This document shows, one piece after another, positions 43,166 through 52,454 of a stretch of DNA of 64,000 bases. The position numbers and the translations under genes were made by a program. The DNA is from Chitinophaga pinensis DSM 2588 (lineage in GTDB: Bacteria > Bacteroidota > Bacteroidia > Chitinophagales > Chitinophagaceae): contig NC_013132.1 of assembly GCF_000024005.1 (NCBI RefSeq), forward strand, positions 2,350,001 through 2,414,000, read 5' to 3'. The notes below the pieces were generated by a model. The model was given only the letters and a program-made list of their open reading frames with translations. It did no database searches and was not told the origin of the DNA. Position 1 is the stretch's first letter. Every line of letters begins with the position of its first letter.

Positions 43166-44362
43166 CTAACGTGCGTGGTCTTCGCCCAGTACCAACAGAT
43201 TCACATCTTTATTTTTCAACCAGTCTGCTTCTTTTAATTTCTGCAGATTGATCACACCTACCACATAGCTGTAAGTAGCGGATTCGTATTTCTCAGAGAT
43301 GTTGTAGAAGTCTGTCAGATGCACCTGTGAAGCATTGCTGTAACGCAGGTAGATCTTCAGCTGTACATCGTTGGTGAATGCCGGCTGATTGGACTGTTTG
43401 ATTTTTTTGTATTCGTAGCGATAGTTATAAAGCAGTGCAGAGATATCGGAGAGTACTGCGCTACCGGTGGCCGTACCACCAGCGCCTTTACCTACGAAGA
43501 ACTGTTTGTCAGTGAATGCACTTTCCAGCAGTACGCCGTTGTATTCGTTGTATACATCGTATAGCAGGTTGTGTTCACGGATCAGGTGTGGCAATACATA
43601 TGCGTTTACATGACCATTTTGCCTGCGGCAGTTACCGATCAGTTTAATGGTACAGTTACGTTGTTTTGCAAACTGTATGTCGAAGTCGTTCAGGTGATGG
43701 ATACCGAAGTTGAATACTTCTTCCGGTTTTACGAAAGTACCGAAGGCATGTAATAACAGGATCACGATCTTGAATTTCGGATCATAACCTTCGATATCCA
43801 GGGTAGGATCGGTTTCTGCGAAACCTAATTCCTGCGCCTGTTTCAGGGCAGTTTCAAAACTCAGGTTCTCTTCAAATATCTTGGTGAGGATGTAGTTGGT
43901 AGAACCGTTGCAGATCCCTTCAACTGCATTCAGCAGGTCGTTATCATAGTATTCTTCCAGGTTACGGATGATGGGAATACTTGCGCAGCTGGATGCTTCG
44001 TACAGGAACGGTACTTTGTTTTCTACCTGCAGCTGATACAGTGCAGGCAGGTTTTCTGCGATCATACGTTTGCTGGCGCTTACTACAGCTTTACCATTAC
44101 GCAGCGCAGTGCTTACTATTTCGAATGCAGCATCTGTTTCATTGATCAGTTCTACTACAACATCAATGGTTGGATCATTGAGGATTTCATTTTTGTCTGT
44201 AGTAAAATAACTTGCGTCGATAGGACGAGGCTTGTTAGGATCTTTAATACATATCTTTTTGATACGGGCATTGATACCTTTCGTTCTGTTTAGTACCTCG
44301 TATAATCCTTGTCCCACACAACCAAATCCGAAAATGCCTAAATTGATGATTTTGTTTTCCAT
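43166..44362 (-). CDS. hom: homoserine dehydrogenase
   Basis: 398-residue monofunctional enzyme reducing aspartate semialdehyde to homoserine. NAD(P)-binding GIFGFGCVGQGLYEVL is at residues 9-24. The catalytic family block ICNGSTNYILTKIFEENLSFETALKQAQELGFAETDPTLDIEGYDPKFK spans about 150-200. No aspartokinase is fused, and the C-terminal 90 residues (KIYLRYSNASQVHLTDFYNISEKYESATYSYVVGVINLQKL) look like a short sensor-type extension rather than a standard ACT. It follows the cystathionine synthase-like gene by about 150 bases on the same strand, so it is presumably under the same SAM riboswitch. Confidence 0.92.
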   Translation of the reverse strand: MENKIINLGIFGFGCVGQGLYEVLNRTKGINARIKKICIKDPNKPRPIDASYFTTDKNEILNDPTIDVVVELINETDAAFEIVSTALRNGKAVVSASKRMIAENLPALYQLQVENKVPFLYEASSCASIPIIRNLEEYYDNDLLNAVEGICNGSTNYILTKIFEENLSFETALKQAQELGFAETDPTLDIEGYDPKFKIVILLLHAFGTFVKPEEVFNFGIHHLNDFDIQFAKQRNCTIKLIGNCRRQNGHVNAYVLPHLIREHNLLYDVYNEYNGVLLESAFTDKQFFVGKGAGGTATGSAVLSDISALLYNYRYEYKKIKQSNQPAFTNDVQLKIYLRYSNASQVHLTDFYNISEKYESATYSYVVGVINLQKLKEADWLKNKDVNLLVLGEDHAR

Positions 44363-44511
44363 GTTCTATACTTAGTGCTTACTTCCATTTTAATGCAGCA
44401 GGTTGATAAAATTGTGCTGCGTTATGTTGAAAAAAGTTTATTGTAAATAGTTGTTCCCTGCGTGCTGCTGATGTTCCCTGCAGAGTTGATATATCCTTTA
44501 GCAGGAGTCGT

Positions 44512-45690
44512 TTATTGCAGCACGGTCATTTGTTTTCCGGCAGGCAGGTTCAATTTGTCGAGTGCCTGTTTAAGATCGTTGATCAGATCTTCCGCGTCTT
44601 CGATACCGACTGACAGACGGATACAGGAGTCTGGTAAACCTGATTTTTTACGGAATTCTTCCGGAATGTTCCGGTGTGTCATGGTAGTCGGATGATCGAG
44701 CATACTTTTTACACCACCGAAGCTTTCTGCGAGTTTAAAGAGTTTGGTTGCATTCACTACACGGATCGCATTTTTGATATTGTCATTCTTCAGGGAGAAG
44801 CTGACTAATGCGCCATATTGTTTTTGCTGTTTGCGTGCGATATGATGATTCTTGTGTGTGCTCAGGCCGGGATAGAACACTTTATCTACTGCAGGATGTG
44901 CAGCCAGCCAGGTGGCGATTGCCATGGCATTGCTGCATTGTTTATCCAGCCGGAGGCTCAGTGTTTCGATACCTCTGATGGTGAGCCAGGCTTCGAAAGG
45001 ACTGAGGATACTACCGGAAATATTCTGATTAAAGCGTAGCTGATCGGCCAGCGATTTTGAATTGACTACTACGAGTCCTGCGATGACGTCAGTATGTCCT
45101 GCGAGATATTTGGTAGCGCTGTGGATAATGATATCTGCGCCCAGCGGCATTGGTTGTTGCAGCAGGGGGGTACAGAGGGTATTATCCACCACCAGCAGGA
45201 TGTTATGCTGTTTGGCAATTTTGCTGATGGATTTAATATCGGAGATGCGTAATGTCGGATTGGTGGGCGATTCCAGCCAGATCATTTTCGTATTGGGCGT
45301 GATAGCTGCCAGTACTTTGTCTGTATTGCTGGTGTCGACGAAATTAGCTTTGATACCGAAGCGTTCAAACATGTGCTGGAACATCTGGAAGATGCCTCCG
45401 TAGGTATCTTCTACGGCCATGATTTCGTCACCGGTTTTCAGGAGTTTCATCACAGCGTCAATCGCTGCCATACCGCTGGCGAAAGCGAAACCTGCATGTC
45501 CTTCTTCCAGGCTGCATATCAGGTTTTCCAGCACTTTACGGGTAGGATTGTTGGCACGGGAGAACTCAAAACCCTTATTGATCCCGGGAGACTCCTGCAC
45601 GAAGGTGGAAGTCTGGTAGATGGGGACGGAGATGGCGCCAGTCAACTCATCCACCGGGATGCTATGCAATAATTGAGTAGCTATTTTCAA
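44512..45690 (-). CDS. trans-sulfuration PLP enzyme (cystathionine gamma-synthase type)
   Basis: 392-residue Cys/Met metabolism PLP enzyme. The family blocks SVPIYQTSTFVQESPG near 20, FSRANNPTRKVLE near 43, the PLP lysine in IIHSATKYLAGHTDVIAG near 190-206, and SFGGVKSMLDHPTTMTH near 327 are present. Cystathionine gamma-synthase, gamma-lyase and O-acylhomoserine sulfhydrylases share these motifs; the SAM riboswitch upstream and hom downstream favour a biosynthetic step from activated homoserine toward methionine. It is the first gene of that operon. Confidence 0.88.
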   Translation of the reverse strand: MKIATQLLHSIPVDELTGAISVPIYQTSTFVQESPGINKGFEFSRANNPTRKVLENLICSLEEGHAGFAFASGMAAIDAVMKLLKTGDEIMAVEDTYGGIFQMFQHMFERFGIKANFVDTSNTDKVLAAITPNTKMIWLESPTNPTLRISDIKSISKIAKQHNILLVVDNTLCTPLLQQPMPLGADIIIHSATKYLAGHTDVIAGLVVVNSKSLADQLRFNQNISGSILSPFEAWLTIRGIETLSLRLDKQCSNAMAIATWLAAHPAVDKVFYPGLSTHKNHHIARKQQKQYGALVSFSLKNDNIKNAIRVVNATKLFKLAESFGGVKSMLDHPTTMTHRNIPEEFRKKSGLPDSCIRLSVGIEDAEDLINDLKQALDKLNLPAGKQMTVLQ

Positions 45691-45779
45691 TCTTCAAAGT
45701 AATTATACTGTTATTAAACCCTGGTTGGCACACGCACAAACAGACATTCATTCGGTCATATAACTACCAGAACGGGCAT

Positions 45780-45812
45780 AAAAAAAGCCCTTCCGATGTT
45801 GGAAGAGCCTTC
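45780..45812 (-). terminator. riboswitch-controlled terminator
   Basis: On the minus strand AGGCTCTTCC pairs with GGAAGGGCTT around AACATC and is followed by seven T. TCTTCC of its left arm (RNA; plus-strand 45801-45806) can instead pair with GGAAGA of the riboswitch P1 3' strand (plus-strand 45853-45858), giving an antiterminator. Confidence 0.85.
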
Positions 45813-45846
45813 AAGTATTTTATTACAGTGAATTTCAATCTCTGCC

Positions 45847-45967
45847 AACTTATCTTCCCTCGGTTATCGTATAACCGGGGCCGGAATTAGCACCTTTCCC
45901 TACATTTCTGCAGGTTGGTTGCTAAGGCATCGCAGGGCCAAGTCCCTCCGCCTTTCTGGATAAGTCA
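45847..45967 (-). ncRNA. SAM-I riboswitch
   Basis: Minus-strand RNA contains, in order, P1 CTTATCC, AGAAAGGCGGAGGGA, CTGGCCC-like TTGGCCCTGCGATGCC with TAGCAACC, AAGGTGCTAATTCC, GGCCCCGG stem-loop, GAGGGAAGATAAG: the conserved core of the SAM-I (S-box) riboswitch. It lies just upstream of the cystathionine synthase-like gene and is followed by a terminator. Ligand-bound RNA should turn the operon off. Confidence 0.95.
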
Positions 45968-45984
45968 TGTGTAAGAACTGGGTG

Positions 45985-46016
45985 CAAAGTTAAGGGTACT
46001 TTCATCAAATTTCCAA
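45985..46016 (-). promoter_or_regulatory. promoter of the SAM-riboswitch operon
   Basis: On the minus strand TTG (46016-46014), 21 bases, TAACTTTG (45992-45985). The predicted start, near 45978, is a dozen bases before the riboswitch P1 stem, as expected. Confidence 0.6.
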
Positions 46017-46109
46017 ATGGCTGTATTTTTAATTTTTTTGACACACCTTTTTTTTTATTAATTTGATATACCTTATCTGACTTTTAATTATTCTGTTAAC
46101 CAACCAATT

Positions 46110-47561
46110 ATGACCATTGTACCTGTTGATCCGATCATGTCGGAGGAGCTATTCCAGCATATCTGGCAATTCCGTTTATTTACGCAATCGGGGCTATGCA
46201 CCCTGGAGGGAGATGCTATTCAGATAGATCATCCCGGGCAACTGAACCGTCATGCGGGACCTGATTTTACCGCTGCGCGCATCCGCATCGGCCATACCTT
46301 ATGGGTGGGGAATGTGGAACTTCACCTGAAAACGTCTGACTGGTTCCGGCATGGGCATCAGTATAACCTGCAATACCGGAATGTTGTGCTCCATATCGTT
46401 TTTGAGCATGATATAACAGGTGCACACACACATGGTATTCCCATTCTTGAATTGCGGCACTGTATTCCGAAGTTATTATTACAGCGTTATGAATGGTTGC
46501 GGCAATCGCAGGCTTTTGTGCCCTGTGCAGGATCAGTGGCCGAAGTGCCTTCACTGGTATGGACGGGATGGAAAGACCGCTTGTTGATAGAACGGCTGGA
46601 ACAACGGGCGGATGTCATGAAAGCCTGGCTATTGCAAACACAGTATGACTGGGAAGAGGTGTGTTACCGTGCTTTGGCCAGGGGGGCGGGTATGCCGGTA
46701 AATGGGGAGACCTTCCTGGAACTGGCCAGGTCATTACCCTACAAAATGTTGTTGCGTCATCAGCATGACTTGCTGCAACTGGAAGCTTTGTTATTTGGCC
46801 AGGCGGGTATGCTGAAAGGGGAGATCAGGGATTTTGCAGCCGATGAATGGACGTTGAGGGGAGCGGAGATGGAACGGGAGGGGAAGAAGGGATGGCGTTC
46901 AGGTGGAGATGAGGTGGACTTGATCCGGGGAGACATTGCAGATCAGGCAGTTATAGGAGATGGAAAAGTGCAGAAGACACCGGATAATTATATGACGTAT
47001 CTGCAACAGGAATATGCATATCTGCGGCATAAATATAAGCTTTTGCCTATGGATGCAGAGCATTGGAAGTGGCTGCGGATGCGGCCTGCGTCTTTTCCGA
47101 CTATGAAAATTGCCGCCATGGCAGGTTTACTACACAGACAGGCGCACCTGTTTTCTTCCATACTGGATGCCGGAGATGTGCATACGTTGATAAAGCTGCT
47201 GGATGTTGCCCCTTCCGGATACTGGCAAACGCATTACCGTTTTGGGAAGCCGGTGGCGCGGACAAGGATGCCGGGCAGGCGGGCGGTACATAATATGTTG
47301 ATCAATACCGTTTTACCATTATTATATGTCTATGGCAGAGAAAAAAAGGATAGTTATTACCAGGAGCGGGCGGTGGCATTTATGCGACAGTTGCCACCGG
47401 AAGATAATCACCAGATACGTGCATGGAAAACCTTGCATGTCGGCGTCGGATCGGCAGGTGAAACACAGGCATTATTACAATTGAAACAGGTTTATTGTGA
47501 GGAAAAAAGGTGTCTGCATTGTGCGGTAGGAGCGAGGCTGGTGAGGAGTGGAATTGCCTGA
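46110..47561 (+). CDS. DUF2851 family protein
   Basis: 483 residues matching the Bacteroidota DUF2851 family: LFQHIWQFRLFTQSGLCTLEGDAIQIDHPGQLNRHAGPDFTAARIRIGHTLWVGNVELHLKTSDWFRHGH near the N-terminus. FLELARSLPYKMLLRHQHDLLQLEALLFGQAGML lies in the middle and a Cys-containing C-terminus CEEKRCLHCAVG follows. The ATG at 46110 or, nine codons later, MSEELFQHI at 46137 could be the true start. No function known; probably cytoplasmic. Confidence 0.84.
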   Translation: MTIVPVDPIMSEELFQHIWQFRLFTQSGLCTLEGDAIQIDHPGQLNRHAGPDFTAARIRIGHTLWVGNVELHLKTSDWFRHGHQYNLQYRNVVLHIVFEHDITGAHTHGIPILELRHCIPKLLLQRYEWLRQSQAFVPCAGSVAEVPSLVWTGWKDRLLIERLEQRADVMKAWLLQTQYDWEEVCYRALARGAGMPVNGETFLELARSLPYKMLLRHQHDLLQLEALLFGQAGMLKGEIRDFAADEWTLRGAEMEREGKKGWRSGGDEVDLIRGDIADQAVIGDGKVQKTPDNYMTYLQQEYAYLRHKYKLLPMDAEHWKWLRMRPASFPTMKIAAMAGLLHRQAHLFSSILDAGDVHTLIKLLDVAPSGYWQTHYRFGKPVARTRMPGRRAVHNMLINTVLPLLYVYGREKKDSYYQERAVAFMRQLPPEDNHQIRAWKTLHVGVGSAGETQALLQLKQVYCEEKRCLHCAVGARLVRSGIA

Positions 47562-47709
47562 TAAACAAATCTTGTAACCATTTTGGTTCCGGGGCGTTAT
47601 ATATACATGGGCGTGGGTTTTCAAAGAAAAACAAATTTACACATGACAGAAAAAACGTGTAGGTTTGTAACAGCTGGCATACCAATATTATGCCCCTTAC
47701 GTTTATATA

Positions 47710-47729
47710 GTATAGCCTGGCGGCTATAC
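47710..47729. other. hairpin before the outer-membrane protein gene
   Basis: GTATAGCC and GGCTATAC pair (8 bp) around TGGC, ending 26 bases before the start of the gene at 47756. It could influence translation or terminate DUF2851 readthrough; there is no T run. A -7-like TAGGTTTG lies at 47660-47667. Confidence 0.4.
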
Positions 47730-47755
47730 TCCGTTAACTAAACAAATCTATACAG

Positions 47756-48604
47756 GTGAAAAGACTATACTTATCCTTGCTTTTACTGGCCATGGCGGGT
47801 GGTTTGTATGCCCAGACTACAGATACAGACGCATCTTCCAAAAAAGAACAGCGGGAGGAACGGAAGCTGAAGCGGATTTCCTTGTTTAAACAGCTGGAAG
47901 AGGGTGAGAATCTGTATCAAAGAGAATTTTCCCTGGGTGGCCGTATCAATACGGATGGCTGGGCTGGTTTTTTTGAACTGGGTTGGAGAAAGAGCAGGCA
48001 GAAGGTGACTTATTTCCAGTTTGAGTTTGCTGAGAAGAAGAATCCGAAGGAAGATAAAAAGCCAGGTGCTTTAAAAGATATCGATCAATTTGGCTTTATT
48101 TATTCAGAGAAGCCATATATATATGGTAAGCAGAATAACTTTTACCAGGCCAAACTGGGTGTTGGTCAGCAAAGACTGATCGGCGGTAAGGGCAACAAAA
48201 ACGGGGTACTGGTAAATGCGATCTATTATGGCGGACTTTCCGTTGGTCTGAAGAAGCCTTATTACCTGAATGTGGTAGATCCGAATACATCAAGAGGTGT
48301 ACAGGTGAAATATGGTCAGGATCCATTATATGACCAGGCTTTCCTGGACAGGTCGTCTATTATTGGCGGCGCTGGTTTCGGAAAGGGCTGGGGCGAGGTG
48401 AGTATTGTACCTGGTATACATGCCAAAACTGGTCTGCGCTTTGACTGGGCTCGTTTTAACGAGGTGGTCAGCGCCCTGGAAGTGGGTGTGAATGCGGAGT
48501 ATTATACCAAGGATGTCGATATTATGATCGACCAGGATCCTAAGAAATTTTTCTTTAATGCATACATTGCGTTACAGTTTGGAAAGCGTTGGGACAAGAA
48601 ATAG
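47756..48604 (+). CDS. exported hypothetical protein, outer-membrane-like
   Basis: 282 residues beginning at a GTG. A signal peptide (KRLYLSLLLLAMAGGLYAQ) precedes a basic linker and then alternating aromatic/beta-strand segments (GWAGFFELGWRKSRQKVTYFQFEF, GVLVNAIYYGGLSVGLKKPYYL), ending with an aromatic ...ALQFGKRW, the kind of C-terminus seen in small outer-membrane beta-barrels. I do not recognise a named family. It stands before lipA, 41 bases away, but their functions are not obviously linked. Confidence 0.7.
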   Translation: MKRLYLSLLLLAMAGGLYAQTTDTDASSKKEQREERKLKRISLFKQLEEGENLYQREFSLGGRINTDGWAGFFELGWRKSRQKVTYFQFEFAEKKNPKEDKKPGALKDIDQFGFIYSEKPYIYGKQNNFYQAKLGVGQQRLIGGKGNKNGVLVNAIYYGGLSVGLKKPYYLNVVDPNTSRGVQVKYGQDPLYDQAFLDRSSIIGGAGFGKGWGEVSIVPGIHAKTGLRFDWARFNEVVSALEVGVNAEYYTKDVDIMIDQDPKKFFFNAYIALQFGKRWDKK

Positions 48605-48615
48605 TTGAGAAGTAT

Positions 48616-48623
48616 TAAATTTG
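48616..48623 (+). promoter_or_regulatory. -7 promoter box before lipA
   Basis: TAAATTTG matches TAnnTTTG, 23 bases before the lipA ATG. No TTG lies at the usual distance, so the call is tentative. Confidence 0.35.
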
Positions 48624-48645
48624 TGTTCTAAAGAAAGGATCAGAG

Positions 48646-49560
48646 ATGGAAGAAACACCGATCACGACCGCAACGCCATGTAGTACGGCACCAGCTGCAC
48701 CAAGGACTAAAAAGCCTGATTGGCTGAGAGTTAAGTTGCCAATAGGGGAGAGTTACAAACAGGTTCGTAACCTGGTTGATACACATAAATTACACACGAT
48801 CTGTGAGAGCGGTAACTGCCCGAATATGGGTGAATGCTGGGGAGCCGGCACCGCTACTTTTATGATATTGGGAAACATCTGTACCCGTAGCTGCGGATTC
48901 TGTGCGGTTGCTACCGGCAGACCGGAAGCCGTAGACTGGGATGAACCTCAGCGTGTGGCGGAAGCTATTTACCTGATGAAGGTAAAACACGCGGTAATTA
49001 CCTCCGTGGACAGAGATGAACTGAAAGATGGTGGTTCTATCATCTGGGCAAATACCATTAAAGCTGTCAGATCACTGAATGCTGACACTACTATGGAGAC
49101 ATTGATCCCTGACTTCAGGGGCCAGTGGGAAAACTTACAGCGCATCATTGATGTGGCGCCTGAGGTAGTATCCCACAACCTGGAAACAGTGGAGCGTTTG
49201 ACAAAACAAGTACGTATCCAGGCAAAATATCATCGTAGCCTGGAAGTTATCCGCCGCCTGAAAGACGGAGGCATGCGTACCAAGAGTGGTATCATGCTGG
49301 GTCTTGGCGAAACGAAAGAAGAAGTGGTACAGGCGATGCAAGACCTGTACGATAACGGATGTGACGTGGTGACACTCGGACAATATCTTCAACCTACCCC
49401 AAAACATTTACCGGTTGTCCGTTTTGTACATCCCGATGAGTTCGCAGAATTGCGTGAAATAGGATATAACATGGGTCTTGACTATGTAGAATCAGGACCA
49501 CTGGTAAGATCCTCCTACCATGCAGAAAAACATATTCACAGTGGACGTGCCGCTAAGTAG
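48646..49560 (+). CDS. lipA: lipoyl synthase
   Basis: 304-residue radical-SAM enzyme inserting two sulfur atoms into octanoyl groups on lipoyl domains (pyruvate and 2-oxoglutarate dehydrogenases, and glycine cleavage H-protein). The auxiliary [4Fe-4S] cluster [13 protein letters not shown] is at about residues 48-60. The radical-[11 protein letters not shown] is near 79-86. The C-terminal RSSYHA holds the third-cluster Ser. The N-terminal 25 residues are a low-complexity, Thr/Ala/Pro-rich extension. A link to the gcvP gene in this window is only functional, not positional. Confidence 0.96.
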   Translation: MEETPITTATPCSTAPAAPRTKKPDWLRVKLPIGESYKQVRNLVDTHKLHTICESGNCPNMGECWGAGTATFMILGNICTRSCGFCAVATGRPEAVDWDEPQRVAEAIYLMKVKHAVITSVDRDELKDGGSIIWANTIKAVRSLNADTTMETLIPDFRGQWENLQRIIDVAPEVVSHNLETVERLTKQVRIQAKYHRSLEVIRRLKDGGMRTKSGIMLGLGETKEEVVQAMQDLYDNGCDVVTLGQYLQPTPKHLPVVRFVHPDEFAELREIGYNMGLDYVESGPLVRSSYHAEKHIHSGRAAK

Positions 49561-49617
49561 ATTTAAACAATAGTTTAAATTTACATCAGTGGTAACATGT
49601 TTCTGATTGCGAGTCAT

Positions 49618-49890
49618 TATCTTTGCCCTGCAATTGCGGGAACGAGGTTAGCTACAGCTCCCTTTGGGAGCTGATTTGCCGCCTTTTTAGGCGACAGTAT
49701 CCCAAGATTTGTTAAAACCGTTAACGACCTGAACCTACCTGTTTGCAGTTTGTGCATAATGCTAAACTGTGCCCGTCCGATTTTTGCTGAAGATCACATT
49801 AGCATCTAATTGAATAACAAATATATAGTGGACAATATCGTCGTTGTCCTCCGATTGGTGTAAAGAAGATTCTGATTGTCAAAACCTTTT
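49618..49890 (+). ncRNA. structured 5' leader or small RNA before the efflux operon
   Basis: A -7 box TATCTTTG (49618-49625) predicts transcription from about 49632, giving a leader of some 260 bases. It holds a possible three-way junction: outer GGGA/TCCC, then AGCTCCC/GGGAGCT and CGCC/GGCG hairpins. Further on are CAGTTT/AAACTG around 49747-49770 and GGACAA/TTGTCC at 49833-49852. I do not recognise a known riboswitch class. It could be an unnamed regulator of the efflux genes or a separate small RNA. Confidence 0.4.
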
Positions 49891-51222
49891 ATGAAAAGAG
49901 TATTTTATCTGACCGCCGTACTAAGCGCCGTGCTGTATAATGCACCGTCTTATGCGCAACAGGTCTCCGATTCACTGCTTCCTCAAGCCACCCTCCAGGC
50001 TTGTATTCAGTATGCGCTCACCCACCAGCCGGTTGTGAAACAGGCCAGACTGGATGAGGATATTACTGAATACACCATCAAGGGAAAGCTTGCGGATTGG
50101 TACCCGCAGATTGGGGTAGATTACAGCCTCAACCACTATCTTAAGATTCCCACCTCCTATTTTAACGGGAACTATGTACAGTTGGGCGTAGAAAACAACT
50201 CCGCAGCTTTGTTCCAATGGAACCAGAACCTGTTTACCCGTGATCTTTTGCTGGCAGGCAGAACTGCCCGTGACGTACGCAAACAGGCAAAACAAAACAC
50301 AGAAAGCTATCGTATCGATGTTGTCGCTAACGTGACAAAGGCTTATTACGGTATGCTGCTGACTGAACGTCAGATAGATGTCCTGGATGAAGATGTGACA
50401 CGTCTGGAACGTAGTCTGAAAGACGCTTACAACCAATACCAGGGTGGTATTGTGGATAAAACCGACTATAAAAGGGCGACTATCTCCCTGAATAACACCC
50501 GGGCGCAGAGAAAGACAGCTGCGGAGCAACTGAAAGCCAGCGAAGCACAGCTTCGTCAGCTGATGGGGTATCCTGTGAATGGTCCGCTGCCACTGGTATA
50601 TGATACCGTGCAGATGGTTCAGAACATACAGCTGGATACGACGGTGACGGTGACTTATAATAACAGGGTCGAGATGCAGTTGCTGGAGACGCAGAAAACC
50701 CTTTTAGATGCGCAGCTGAAGTATAACAAGTGGAGCTTTATTCCTACTGTTTCTGCATTTGCGAACTATAACTTCAACTATCTGAACCCGGAATTCTCCA
50801 AGTTGTACAACAACAACGTACCGAGTTCACAGATAGGTCTCAAAGTGTCCCTGCCTATTTTCCAGGGGTCTAAACGTATCTACAACATTCGCCAGGCGGA
50901 GCTGCAGATCAAACGTAATGACCTGGATATAGAAAACCTGCGCAACCAGATCAATACTGAATATACCCAGGCGATGGCTACCTATAAGGGGAACCTCAAC
51001 CAGTTTTATGTGATGAAGGAGAATGTGGACCTGGCACAGGAAGTATACAGTCTGATAGAAATGCAGTACAGGGAAGGGGTGAAAACCTATCTTGAGGTGA
51101 TCACTGCACAGACAGACCTGCGTTCAGCACAACTGAATTACTATAACGCAATGTATACTGTGCTGTCCAGCAAAGTGGATCTGCAACGTTCATTGGGTAC
51201 AATATCAACAAACAACTACTAA
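49891..51222 (+). CDS. TolC-family outer-membrane efflux protein
   Basis: 443 residues from the ATG at 49891 (MKRVFYLTAVLSAVLYNAPSYA signal peptide); an in-frame TTG at 49876 is less likely. Two repeats of the TolC/OEP fold are visible: long helical segments around 135-215 (LERSLKDAYNQYQGGIVDKTDYKRA) and 315-420 (IRQAELQIKRNDLDIENLRNQIN, MQYREGVKTYLEVITAQTDL). First gene of a tripartite efflux operon, followed by the adaptor after 56 bases. Confidence 0.92.
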   Translation: MKRVFYLTAVLSAVLYNAPSYAQQVSDSLLPQATLQACIQYALTHQPVVKQARLDEDITEYTIKGKLADWYPQIGVDYSLNHYLKIPTSYFNGNYVQLGVENNSAALFQWNQNLFTRDLLLAGRTARDVRKQAKQNTESYRIDVVANVTKAYYGMLLTERQIDVLDEDVTRLERSLKDAYNQYQGGIVDKTDYKRATISLNNTRAQRKTAAEQLKASEAQLRQLMGYPVNGPLPLVYDTVQMVQNIQLDTTVTVTYNNRVEMQLLETQKTLLDAQLKYNKWSFIPTVSAFANYNFNYLNPEFSKLYNNNVPSSQIGLKVSLPIFQGSKRIYNIRQAELQIKRNDLDIENLRNQINTEYTQAMATYKGNLNQFYVMKENVDLAQEVYSLIEMQYREGVKTYLEVITAQTDLRSAQLNYYNAMYTVLSSKVDLQRSLGTISTNNY

Positions 51223-51278
51223 TAAGGAAACTGGTCGGGTCCGTACAACCTGACCATTGAAAGGACAAATATTTTCAG

Positions 51279-52418
51279 ATGAAAACAAAGCAACACATTC
51301 TCCTCATTGGCGCTACAGGCTTATTTTACCTGGCTTCCTGTAAAGGCCCGGCTCAGAAAGCAGCCATGGTATTGCCTCCTACACCGGTAAGCGTAGTGCC
51401 GGCAGTTACTGGTACTGCTATTTACTACGATAAATATCCCGCTACAGTGGTAGCACTGAACCAGGTTGAACTGCGTGCACAGGTGTCAGGATATATTACC
51501 GGCATTTTCTTTAAAGAAGGTGAAGTGGTACAGAAAGGAAAACCGCTCTATGAAATAGACCGTCGTAAGTATGAAGCTACTTATCGCCAGGCAGAAGCTA
51601 GTATTGCCCAGGCAAAAGCGAACCTTACGAAAGCACAAAAAGACGCAGACCGTTATCATAAACTGGCAGAGCAGGACGCGATTGCCCGTCAGACGCTGGA
51701 CAATGCAGACGCTGCACTGGACGTGAGCCGTAGCCAGCTCGCCGCTGCGGAAGCTTCTTTACTGTCTGCCCGCACAGATCTGGACTATGCTGTAATTAAA
51801 GCTCCTTTTACCGGCCGTATCGGTATCTCCCAGGTGAAACTGGGTGCACAGATCGGTGCCGGAACGACTTTACTGAATACTATTTCCTCAGAGAATCCGA
51901 TCGCTGTTGATTTCGTGGTGAATGAAAATGATATCCCACGTTTCTCCGGTATGCAGGGTAAAGCGGTAACTCCGGGTGATTCTACTTTCCGTCTGCAATT
52001 GCCTAACGGACAGGCTTATACTGAACCGGGTCGTCTGACAGTAGTCGATCGTGGTGTAGATAACCAGACAGCTACTATCAAGGTGCGTATTGAATTCAAC
52101 AACCCGAAGAATGAGCTGAAAGAAGGTATGAGTGGTGTGATGAATGTACTGAACGATCAGTCAGGCGATCGCGTAATCATTCCTTACAAAGCAGTGGTTG
52201 AACAGATGGGTGAATTTTTCGTATTTGTTGCGAAAGATACTGTTGCAGAACAGCGTAAAATACATCTGGGCCCTCGTCTGAGAGAAAGCATCGTCGTAAT
52301 GGACGGTGTTAAACAAGGCGAGCTGGTGATTGCAGAAGGTATACAGCGTTTACGCGATGGTGGTAAGATTGATACCACTACCGTAAAGAAAGCGCCGGAT
52401 GCCGCAGCTAAGAAATAG
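51279..52418 (+). CDS. RND efflux periplasmic adaptor lipoprotein
   Basis: 379 residues of the MexA/AcrA family. A lipobox YLASC (near residue 21) predicts a lipid anchor. The order is beta-barrel and lipoyl parts (VELRAQVSGYITGIFFKEGEVVQKGKPLYEID near 64-95), an alpha-hairpin (about 100-165) and the second lipoyl half (DYAVIKAPFTGRIGISQVKLGAQIG). It connects the RND pump to the TolC-family channel, and lies 36 bases before the pump gene. Confidence 0.93.
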   Translation: MKTKQHILLIGATGLFYLASCKGPAQKAAMVLPPTPVSVVPAVTGTAIYYDKYPATVVALNQVELRAQVSGYITGIFFKEGEVVQKGKPLYEIDRRKYEATYRQAEASIAQAKANLTKAQKDADRYHKLAEQDAIARQTLDNADAALDVSRSQLAAAEASLLSARTDLDYAVIKAPFTGRIGISQVKLGAQIGAGTTLLNTISSENPIAVDFVVNENDIPRFSGMQGKAVTPGDSTFRLQLPNGQAYTEPGRLTVVDRGVDNQTATIKVRIEFNNPKNELKEGMSGVMNVLNDQSGDRVIIPYKAVVEQMGEFFVFVAKDTVAEQRKIHLGPRLRESIVVMDGVKQGELVIAEGIQRLRDGGKIDTTTVKKAPDAAAKK

Positions 52419-52454
52419 ATAACAGTTTGAGTTTGAATCAATAGAAGAAGAAAC

